Below are positions 6,734 to 12,746 of a DNA stretch of 13,862 nt, piece by piece; the first letter of the stretch is position 1; each line of letters opens with the position of its first letter. A model generated the notes under the pieces. The model was not told where the DNA came from. It did not search any database and saw only the letters and a list, made by a program, of their open reading frames with translations. The position numbers were made by a program, and so were the translations under genes. Source of the stretch: an uncultured Erythrobacteraceae bacterium. Lineage in GTDB: Bacteria > Pseudomonadota > Alphaproteobacteria > Sphingomonadales > Sphingomonadaceae. Location: contig CAMLQG010000095.1 in assembly GCA_946482075.1 (NCBI GenBank), positions 1 through 13,862 of the forward strand, in the 5' to 3' direction.

Positions 6734-7842
6734 CCGGCGTCCTCACGCGTTATCGCGAACTCGTCGCGGCGGGGGAACTCCGCTCCGATCCCGATCAGGC
6801 GGCCGCGGCCGAGCGGCTCGACCATCTGCAGCGCGAACTGGAAAAGGGCGGAAAACGGGGCGGCGTGCTCCGAAAACTCTTCGGTGCGAAACAAGCGCGC
6901 AGCCCACGCGGGCTCTATATGTGGGGCGGCGTGGGCCGCGGCAAGTCCATGCTGATGGACCTGTTCCACGACTGCCTGTCGATCCCGGAAAAGCGCCGCG
7001 TCCACTTCCACGCCTTCATGCTCGAAGTGCACGCGCGCCTGCGCGAGGAACGGAAGAAGGAGAGCGGCGATCCGATCCCGCCTGTCGCCGCGGGGCTCGC
7101 CGAAGGGCTGCGCTGTCTCGCCTTCGACGAGATGGTCGTGAACAACAGCGCCGATGCGATGATCATGAGCCGGCTGTTCACCGCGCTGCTCAGGCTCGGC
7201 GTCTGCATCGTCACCACATCCAACCGCGCCCCTTCGGAACTCTACAAGGATGGCCTCAACCGCGAGCATTTCCTGCCGTTCATCGCCCTGATCGAACGCG
7301 ACCTCGACGTGCTTTCGCTCAATGGCCCGGTCGATTACCGCCTCGATCGCCTGGGCGGAATCGGCACTTGGCACACGCCATTGGGCGATCAAGCGACCGC
7401 GCAGGTGCGCGAAGCCTTCTATCGCCTGACGGACTATCCGCCGGAGGATGCGGCCCATGTTCCGTCTGCCGAGATCGAGGTCGGAAACCGGACATTGTTC
7501 GTGCCAAAGAGCCTCAAGGGCGTGGCCGTTTTCAGCTTCAAGCGCCTGTGTGACCAGCCTCTCGGCGCAGCCGATTATCTCGCGATCGCACGCGCCTATC
7601 ATACGGTGATCATCGTGGGCATTCCGCAGCTTGGCAAAGACGAACGCAACCAGGCGGCACGTTTCGTGACGCTGATCGATGCACTCTACGAGAACAAGGT
7701 GAAACTCCTGGCGACGGCCGCTGCCGAGCCCGAGAAGCTTTACCCCTCGGGCGATGGCAGCTTCGAGTTCGAGCGAACGGTCAGCCGGTTGAAGGAAATG
7801 CAGAGCGCGGATTATCTCGCGGCGGGACACGGCGAGGATTAG
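6730..7842 (+). CDS. zapE: AFG1/ZapE-like P-loop ATPase
   Basis: A 370-residue AFG1/LACE1/ZapE family ATPase. E. coli ZapE acts at the division ring; the mitochondrial relatives (Afg1, LACE1) are linked to respiratory-complex quality control. The Walker A motif is GGVGRGKS (66-73) in GLYMWGGVGRGKSMLMDLF. The HFHAFMLEVH segment (92-101) is typical of the family. Walker B is LRCLAFDEM (127-135), followed by NNSADAMIMSRLFTALL. Sensor-like TTSNRAPSELYKDGLNREHFLPFI runs from 162. The family's cyclic HTPL motif (WHTPLGD) appears near residue 216. The ATG overlaps the thioesterase stop by 4 bases. In many alphaproteobacteria zapE lies by TCA-cycle genes, and sdhB being two genes upstream fits. It is the last gene of the operon and converges with the rpfF-like gene. 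Confidence 0.95.
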   Translation: MTGVLTRYRELVAAGELRSDPDQAAAAERLDHLQRELEKGGKRGGVLRKLFGAKQARSPRGLYMWGGVGRGKSMLMDLFHDCLSIPEKRRVHFHAFMLEVHARLREERKKESGDPIPPVAAGLAEGLRCLAFDEMVVNNSADAMIMSRLFTALLRLGVCIVTTSNRAPSELYKDGLNREHFLPFIALIERDLDVLSLNGPVDYRLDRLGGIGTWHTPLGDQATAQVREAFYRLTDYPPEDAAHVPSAEIEVGNRTLFVPKSLKGVAVFSFKRLCDQPLGAADYLAIARAYHTVIIVGIPQLGKDERNQAARFVTLIDALYENKVKLLATAAAEPEKLYPSGDGSFEFERTVSRLKEMQSADYLAAGHGED

Positions 7843-7876
7843 GGATCAAGCTCTCGCTATCGGCAGGTCTGACGGT

Positions 7877-7903
7877 TTCAACAGGCGCAGGGGCCGTGTT
7901 GAA
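7877..7903 (+). terminator. Hairpin downstream of zapE
   Basis: TTCAACA (7877-7883) pairs with TGTTGAA (7897-7903). Inside this stem GGC (7884-7886) pairs with GCC (7893-7895), leaving one bulged G and a 6-base loop. It starts 35 bases past the zapE stop. No T tract follows, so it may act as a 3'-end stabiliser or a weak, factor-assisted terminator. Confidence 0.4.
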
Positions 7904-7919
7904 GGAAGAGCGGAATTGG

Positions 7920-7939
7920 ATTCCCGCTTTCGCGGGAAT
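7920..7939. repeat. Palindromic intergenic repeat (ATTCCCGC/GCGGGAAT)
   Basis: Eight-base perfect arms ATTCCCGC (7920-7927) and GCGGGAAT (7932-7939) flank a TTTC loop. The surrounding GGATTCCCGC...GCGGGAATGACG matches a short palindromic sequence that, to my knowledge, recurs between genes in many alphaproteobacterial genomes and gives rise to spurious DSRFRGNDE peptides. It lies midway between two convergent genes, where a symmetric hairpin could serve both as transcript end and as a repeat element. Copy number must be tested on the whole genome; only one copy is present here. Confidence 0.65.
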
Positions 7940-8048
7940 GACGAAAAGGAAGAGAACGAAGGCTCCCTAAGCGAAAGGGATAGTCGCCAAACAAGTTCAA
8001 GTAACGAATTGGGCGTATCGTGCCGCCAACCGATAGACGCACCAAAAC

Positions 8049-9008
8049 TCAGGCGGCGTTGGCGAGCTTGGACTGCGCGCGGGCGAGCCTGCTCATCACC
8101 TTGAGATCCTGTTCCCGCAGATTGAGCGCGGCATCGGCCCAGAGTTCCACGATGTTCTTCAGCTCTTCCAGCGGCACCGGCGAAGCGCGACGCATCGCCT
8201 GGCGCGCTTTCACCAGGCCCATGTGGCGGCGTTCCGATCGCGCGATGAAATCGCGACAGGCACGCAGCCCTTCACCCGGCTCCGCAAGCACGTGGACGAT
8301 ACCCAGCTCGTACATCTGTTCGGCCGTATAGGTCTCGTTCGACACGATCAGCCGGTCCGCCATGGCCGAACCGAGCTTGCGCGAGAGGAAGGAATGGGCG
8401 CCCATTCCCGGAAACAGGCCAAAGAGGATTTCCGGCAGGCCGAACGTCGCTCCGCGTTCCGCGATGATGTAGTCGAAGGACAGCAGAGCCTCGAACCCAC
8501 CGCCGAGCGCCGCGCCTTCCACCAGTCCGATGGTGAGCATCGGCAGGTCGAGCGCATGGGCGTTGCGATCGAGGATTTCCACGCAGCGCTGGCCATAACG
8601 GACCAGCCCGTCGCGATTGCCTTCGCGGATGAAGGTCTGGAAAAGTTCGAGATCACCGCCGAAACAGAACACGCCCGGAGCGCGACTGCCGAGGACGAGG
8701 AAGCGCAGAGGCACCTTGCCGGGTCCGAAACCCTCCCAGATCAGGCGCTGCCACTCCACGAAATCCTTGAGCATCGTGGGACTGAAGCAAGGCCGTTGGG
8801 CAGGATGCATGTACGTCCAGAGAGTCTCGCTCTCCGCTTCGTATAGTACATCAAGTTCATTGAGGGAGAGAAGGTCCGCCGGGATCGCCAGATGCTGAGA
8901 GCTATTCGTAATTAGTTCTTCTTCACCGGGACCAAACATCATCAACGGCGTGGACACGACGTCTTCGTGGTCGCTGAGGCCATCAACACCTTTAGAAAGT
9001 CGATCCAT
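8049..9008 (-). CDS. rpfF: RpfF-like crotonase, probable DSF (cis-2-unsaturated fatty acid) synthase
   Basis: A 319-residue crotonase-fold protein. RpfF makes diffusible signal factors by thioester cleavage and dehydration of 3-hydroxyacyl-ACP. The key region reads ALGGGFEALLS (168-178) and GLPEILFGLFPGMGAHSF (190-207). E173 and E193 are 20 residues apart, exactly as the catalytic E141 and E161 of Xanthomonas RpfF, in near-identical contexts (GGGFEA.LS; GLPE.LF.LFPGMGA.SF). The oxyanion segment FGGDLELF (116-123), QRCVEIL, YTAEQMYELGIV and the C-terminal VPLEELKNIVELWADAALNLREQDLKVMSRLARAQS also track RpfF rather than ordinary enoyl-CoA hydratases. The N terminus is about 30 residues longer than RpfF and uses more AT-rich codons. 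The ATG is fixed by an in-frame TGA at 9020-9018 that is part of the TGAGGG Shine-Dalgarno. No rpfC, rpfG, rpfR or rpfB is visible nearby. Chemistry beyond RpfF-like is inferred. Confidence 0.85.
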   Translation of the reverse strand: MDRLSKGVDGLSDHEDVVSTPLMMFGPGEEELITNSSQHLAIPADLLSLNELDVLYEAESETLWTYMHPAQRPCFSPTMLKDFVEWQRLIWEGFGPGKVPLRFLVLGSRAPGVFCFGGDLELFQTFIREGNRDGLVRYGQRCVEILDRNAHALDLPMLTIGLVEGAALGGGFEALLSFDYIIAERGATFGLPEILFGLFPGMGAHSFLSRKLGSAMADRLIVSNETYTAEQMYELGIVHVLAEPGEGLRACRDFIARSERRHMGLVKARQAMRRASPVPLEELKNIVELWADAALNLREQDLKVMSRLARAQSKLANAA

Positions 9009-9074
9009 ACGCTGCCCTCACACCGACCCGAGCGGTACAAAATCCTTTTTTATTATTAATCCCCATTTACCATG

Positions 9075-9104
9075 ATTTTAAACTAATCGGGACTCCTGTG
9101 ACAA
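9075..9104 (-). promoter_or_regulatory. Sigma70-like promoter upstream of the rpfF-like gene
   Basis: Read leftward, TTGTCA (9104-9099) is followed after 18 bases by TAAAAT (9080-9075). Each matches the TTGACA or TATAAT consensus at five of six positions. An overlapping reading with a 17-base spacer uses TTAAAA. Transcription would start near 9068, leaving an AT-rich leader of about 60 bases before the rpfF-like ATG. It sits in an AT-rich island unlike the GC-rich surroundings. Confidence 0.5.
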
Positions 9105-9119
9105 TCCGTAAATTTCGGA
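9105..9119. promoter_or_regulatory. Candidate operator palindrome abutting the -35 box
   Basis: TCCGTAAATTTCGGA is an interrupted palindrome: six of seven pairs match across a central base, with outer arms TCCG/CGGA. It touches the upstream edge of the proposed -35 box of the rpfF-like gene, a position typical for an activator or a competing repressor. The sequence does not match a regulator site that I can name with confidence. Confidence 0.4.
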
Positions 9120-9260
9120 CCAAGATGATTTAGTTTCATCCACGAGGCAGGAGCGCAACACCCGGCCCTGAGACTCGGAAACGCGTCGTTTTTTGATCGC
9201 GGGAGGGCCATCCTACGACAGATGCCGACCACCCAGCTACCAATCTGGATGTTAAACTGA

Positions 9261-9275
9261 GTCCCGGCCCGGGAC
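9261..9275 (-). terminator. Weak hairpin after the amidotransferase gene
   Basis: GTCCCG (9261-9266) and CGGGAC (9270-9275) form a 6-bp stem with a GCC loop, 6 bases past the amidotransferase stop codon at 9282. Leftward the stem is followed by TCAGTTTAAC, only a weak T-rich tail. It may reduce read-through from the exosortase operon into the rpfF-like gene, which has its own promoter candidate. Confidence 0.4.
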
Positions 9276-9281
9276 AAAGGG

Positions 9282-11174
9282 TCAGAGCTGCAGCACGCGG
9301 AACGAGCGCTCCAGCATGAGCAATTGCCACAGCAGGCGCGAATGGTCCGCCTTGCCGGAGATATGAGCTTCGGCAATCACGCCGAGGCGGGCGCTGTCGA
9401 ACCAGCCCGTGCGCGCGATGGTGGCGCTGTTGCTGATCGCGCGCGCTTCGCTGGCCAACGGGCCGCGCAGCCATGCCGCGATCGGCGTTACGAAACCCTG
9501 CTTGGGACGGAAAAGAATGGAATCGGGCAGATAGCGGCGCATCGTATGCTTGAGCAGCCACTTGCCCTGCCCACCCCTGATCCGCATGCGATGCGGCAGC
9601 CCCGCCGCGAATTCCACCAAGCGATGGTCGAGCAGGGGTTCGCGCGCTTCCAGTCCTACCGCCATGCTCGTGCGATCGACCTTGGTGAGGATATCGCCCG
9701 GCATCCAGAACTTGAGATCGGCATATTGCGCCCGATCCAGCCCCGACCGCGCGGGAGCGGCGCGCATCAGCTCGACCAGCGGCGTTTCCGCCCGATACTC
9801 GCTCCGCAGCGCGCGGTAGCTGTCCGTGTAGATTTGCTCGCGGATCTCGGGCGGCGTGACGGCAAGCGCACGGGCATAGCCTTCCTCGCTGTCGGCGGCG
9901 AGGGCAAGCAGCGTCGACTTGGCGCGAAGCGGGCGCGGCGCCCAGTCCGCCTTGGGATAGATCGCACCGAGGCCTCCGAACACCGAACGGCGCAGCCCTG
10001 CGGGGAGGAACCGGCGGATTGTGTCCTCCTTCGCCTGGAACACCTGGCGCCGATAGCCGGCCATCGCCTCGTCCGCGCCATCCCCGGAAAGAGCGACCGT
10101 GACTTTCTCCCGCGCAAGCTGGCACACCCGCCAGGTCGGCAGCGCGGATGCGTCGGCGAAAGGTTCGTCGAACATGGCGGCCAGTCGGCCGAGCTCGGCG
10201 TAATCCTCCGCACCGACGATCCGCGAGCGATGATCGGTGCCGAACAGCCGGGCGACTTCGCCGGCATAGGATGTCTCGTCCAGAGCCGCGACATCGAAGC
10301 CGATCGAACAGCTCTTCACCGGCTCCTTGCTGTGTTCCGCCATCAGCGCGACCACGCTGGAGGAATCGACGCCGCCCGAAAGGAACGCGCCCAGCGGCAC
10401 GTCCGCCACCATCCGCGAGGTCACCGCCTGGCGCATCAGATGCAGCAGTTCGGCGGACAGATCGGCATCGCTCCCGCTGCGTCGCTCGGCGAAGGATATG
10501 TCCCACCACTGGCGCGATGGCGCGGGTTCCTGCCCGTGCCGGAGCAGGCGGTAATGCCCCGCCGGCAGCTTCTCCACCCCTTTCAGGATGGATCGGTGAT
10601 CGGGCACGTAACCCCAGGCGAGATAATCCTCGATCGCCAGCGGATCGACTTCGCGCCGCAGCAGGGGATGGGCCAGCAGCCCTTTCAATTCCGACGCGAA
10701 GGCCAGGCTGCCGTCGCTGAGCTGGGCCGTGAACAGCGGTTTCACCCCGAACCGGTCCCGCGCGAGCAGCAGGGTCCGCTGTTCCAGGTCGTACAGCGCG
10801 AAAGCGAACATGCCGTGGAGCTTCGGCAGGCAGTCCACGCCCCAGCGCTGCCATGCCGCCAGGATCACTTCGGTGTCGCCATCGGTGCGGAACTGCGCAC
10901 CATCCTGCGCCAGTTCGCGGCGCAATTCGCGGAAATTGTAGACCTCGCCGTTGAAGACGATGGCCGCGCGGCCATCCGCCGCATGCATCGGCTGCGGCGA
11001 TCCGGCGAGATCGATGATCGACAGCCGGCGATGACCCAGCCCTACGCCGTGCGCGGTCCAGACTCCGGAACCGTCAGGTCCGCGATGCGCGATCGCATCG
11101 CACATCCGCTCCACCCGCGCCGCATCCACCGGCTTGGGCGTGCCGCCATGAAATAATCCCGCGATCCCGCACAT
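9282..11174 (-). CDS. XrtA/PEP-CTERM system amidotransferase (asparagine synthase-like, TIGR03108 type)
   Basis: A 630-residue cytosolic enzyme with two domains. The N-terminal class II glutamine amidotransferase (about 1-200) starts MCGIAGLFHGG, where C2 becomes the nucleophile after Met removal. It also has HRGPDGSG (30-37), GHRRLSIIDL, FNGEVYN (74-80) and TDGDTE (97-102). The C-terminal asparagine synthase-like domain has the ATP pyrophosphatase P-loop LSGGVDSSS (265-273) and ALSGDGADEAMAGY near 380. Glutamine-derived ammonia would amidate an adenylated carboxylate. The natural acceptor in exosortase-linked exopolysaccharide loci is not established, but a carboxyl group on a sugar is the usual guess. 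The C terminus (SRLLWQLLMLERSFRVL) is typical of the exosortase-associated subfamily rather than housekeeping AsnB. It starts 9 bases after the exosortase gene, hence is co-transcribed. Confidence 0.92.
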   Translation of the reverse strand: MCGIAGLFHGGTPKPVDAARVERMCDAIAHRGPDGSGVWTAHGVGLGHRRLSIIDLAGSPQPMHAADGRAAIVFNGEVYNFRELRRELAQDGAQFRTDGDTEVILAAWQRWGVDCLPKLHGMFAFALYDLEQRTLLLARDRFGVKPLFTAQLSDGSLAFASELKGLLAHPLLRREVDPLAIEDYLAWGYVPDHRSILKGVEKLPAGHYRLLRHGQEPAPSRQWWDISFAERRSGSDADLSAELLHLMRQAVTSRMVADVPLGAFLSGGVDSSSVVALMAEHSKEPVKSCSIGFDVAALDETSYAGEVARLFGTDHRSRIVGAEDYAELGRLAAMFDEPFADASALPTWRVCQLAREKVTVALSGDGADEAMAGYRRQVFQAKEDTIRRFLPAGLRRSVFGGLGAIYPKADWAPRPLRAKSTLLALAADSEEGYARALAVTPPEIREQIYTDSYRALRSEYRAETPLVELMRAAPARSGLDRAQYADLKFWMPGDILTKVDRTSMAVGLEAREPLLDHRLVEFAAGLPHRMRIRGGQGKWLLKHTMRRYLPDSILFRPKQGFVTPIAAWLRGPLASEARAISNSATIARTGWFDSARLGVIAEAHISGKADHSRLLWQLLMLERSFRVLQL

Positions 11175-11183
11175 AGCCTGCGG

Positions 11184-12746
11184 TTAGCGGACGCGGGCGA
11201 TCCGGTCCATCCACTCTCCGATGGGACCGATCGCCGCCTGGAACGCTTCGACGCTTTCCTGCGCCGTCCTGCTGCCGCCATCCTCCGCCGAAAGGATCAG
11301 AGTCGCTGTCGGCCGTTCACGCAAGAGCAGCCGATCTAGCATGTTGGCGAGCTTCAGCCGGGCTGCGCTACCGGTGAGAATCTCGCCCGTGCGGTATCGG
11401 GTGACGGCTAACCGGGGCACATGCCAGTTCCCCAGCAGATATTCGCTTTTCGCCGAAGGATCGGCTGGGCCGGCACTGCGCCAAGCCCATTGGCTGTCGG
11501 GCATCAGCGCCCCTTCCCCGAAACCCGTCGCTTCGCGCCCTTCGCCCTGGCTGCGGTAAAGGGCGACGAACACGTCGACCCTGTGGCCTTTGGTGTCCGC
11601 ATAACTGCCGAGAAGCCGGTGATCGGCGCCGCCCGCGCGCGGTTCCCACCACAGACGGGGCTTATAATCGACACGCTGCCAGCCCGGCACGTCCGGCAGG
11701 GCGATGGCCTTGGGCACCGGGGCTTCGATCCGGCCGGCAAGCGAAGCCCAGGCGATCGCGCCCGCCGCCAGCACCCCGATCGCCGCCAAGCCCTTGCCCC
11801 CCCCGATCGCCCCTGCCGGCAGGCGCGACAGAAAACGCGACCGCTCGATCGAATCCAGATTCACGAAGCTCTCGTTGACATCCCGATCGAAGAAGCGCGA
11901 GGCCAGTCCGAGCATCAGCGCCATCACCAGCGCGAAGAAAACCCAGCCGTAGAAGATGTGATCGAACCCTTCGGCGAAACCGATGCCTCGGAACTGGGCG
12001 ATATAGATCGTGCCCCAGGCCCGCACGCCGTTCGCCAGGACCGGGAGAATGACCGCCGCGATCATCAGGGTGATCCGGCGCGGCCACGTCTTGAAGCAGA
12101 TCTGCGCGACCAGCGTCGCCAGCGCGACCATGGCGACGAGGAACTTCACGCCCGAACAAGCTTCCGCCACTTCGAACAGACCCACCGGCGTATCGATGAA
12201 GACGCCTTCGATTTCGGCAGGAATGCCGCTCCAATGGGTCAGGGCGATGGACAGCTTCGCCGTGATCGTCTGAAGCGACGGTACCAACTCATCGCCGAAA
12301 GGCACCAGAAAGAGCATGTAGCAGAGCGGAAAGAACAAGCCCGCAGTCACCCGTGGTCCGAGCAGGACGAGCACGGACAAGGGAAGCAGCGCCACCGCGG
12401 CCAGCTGCCGCGCCAGTTCCAACCCGGAAACCGCGCCCAGCAGCCACAGGAACAGCGCGCCCGCGATGAGGATCAGGCCGGGAGCCCAGACTGCGGGAGC
12501 GATCCGCGCGACTTCCCTTGCCCGGATGGCGAACAGCCAGACAAGGATCGGGGGAATGAAGAGGACATGATTATAGGTGGAACTGTTCCACCATTGCCCA
12601 ATCATCGCCAGCCAGTCCTCGTGGAACAGCGCGATCAGGGCGAGCCAGGCCATCGCAATCCGCCCGAGCGGTGCCCGCCACTGCGGGGGCACCCGCGCGA
12701 TCCATTCGCCGCCGATCCGTTGTGCGAAAGTGGCGTCAGGCGGCAT
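11184..12746 (-). CDS. xrtA: Exosortase A with fused C-terminal EpsI domain
   Basis: A 520-residue protein. Exosortases are multi-pass inner-membrane cysteine transpeptidases thought to process proteins with PEP-CTERM tails, and occur in exopolysaccharide loci. From about residue 30 to 290 there are roughly eight hydrophobic helices holding the presumed catalytic triad: C197 in VAEACSGVKFL, R242 in LANGVRAWGTIYIAQ, and H263 in GFDHIFYGW. After a further helix (about 319-337) a periplasmic-facing EpsI-like domain runs to the end, with LPDVPGWQRVDYKPRLWWEP (only partly shared with EpsI), VDVFVALYRSQGEGREATGFGEG and W.W. EpsI is often a separate gene; here it is fused. The ATG at 12746 is chosen because the open frame upstream lies inside the glycosyltransferase gene, whose stop overlaps by 11 bases, implying coupled translation. 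The A subtype is inferred from the neighbours. Confidence 0.92.
   Translation of the reverse strand: MPPDATFAQRIGGEWIARVPPQWRAPLGRIAMAWLALIALFHEDWLAMIGQWWNSSTYNHVLFIPPILVWLFAIRAREVARIAPAVWAPGLILIAGALFLWLLGAVSGLELARQLAAVALLPLSVLVLLGPRVTAGLFFPLCYMLFLVPFGDELVPSLQTITAKLSIALTHWSGIPAEIEGVFIDTPVGLFEVAEACSGVKFLVAMVALATLVAQICFKTWPRRITLMIAAVILPVLANGVRAWGTIYIAQFRGIGFAEGFDHIFYGWVFFALVMALMLGLASRFFDRDVNESFVNLDSIERSRFLSRLPAGAIGGGKGLAAIGVLAAGAIAWASLAGRIEAPVPKAIALPDVPGWQRVDYKPRLWWEPRAGGADHRLLGSYADTKGHRVDVFVALYRSQGEGREATGFGEGALMPDSQWAWRSAGPADPSAKSEYLLGNWHVPRLAVTRYRTGEILTGSAARLKLANMLDRLLLRERPTATLILSAEDGGSRTAQESVEAFQAAIGPIGEWMDRIARVR

Noticed and set aside
7916..8104. Short rightward open frame beginning MDSRFRGNDE
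   Set aside because: It starts in the intergenic palindrome and runs antisense into the end of the rpfF-like gene. DSRFRGNDE-type peptides are a known artefact of translating this repeat.
8992..9066. Possible 24-codon leader peptide (MGINNKKGF...) overlapping the rpfF-like start
   Set aside because: It overlaps the rpfF-like ATG, but no Shine-Dalgarno precedes it and its ATG would lie within about two bases of the proposed transcript start. Too weak to list as a gene.
9136..10854. 572-codon leftward frame overlapping the amidotransferase in another phase
   Set aside because: It is an out-of-phase shadow: Arg/Ala/Gly-rich, no family motif, and fully inside the coding span of the amidotransferase plus the gap.
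9324..11156. 610-codon rightward open frame opposite the amidotransferase
   Set aside because: It mirrors the amidotransferase codon by codon, is rich in Arg, Gln and His, and has no recognisable motif, while the leftward frame has a complete asparagine synthase signature.
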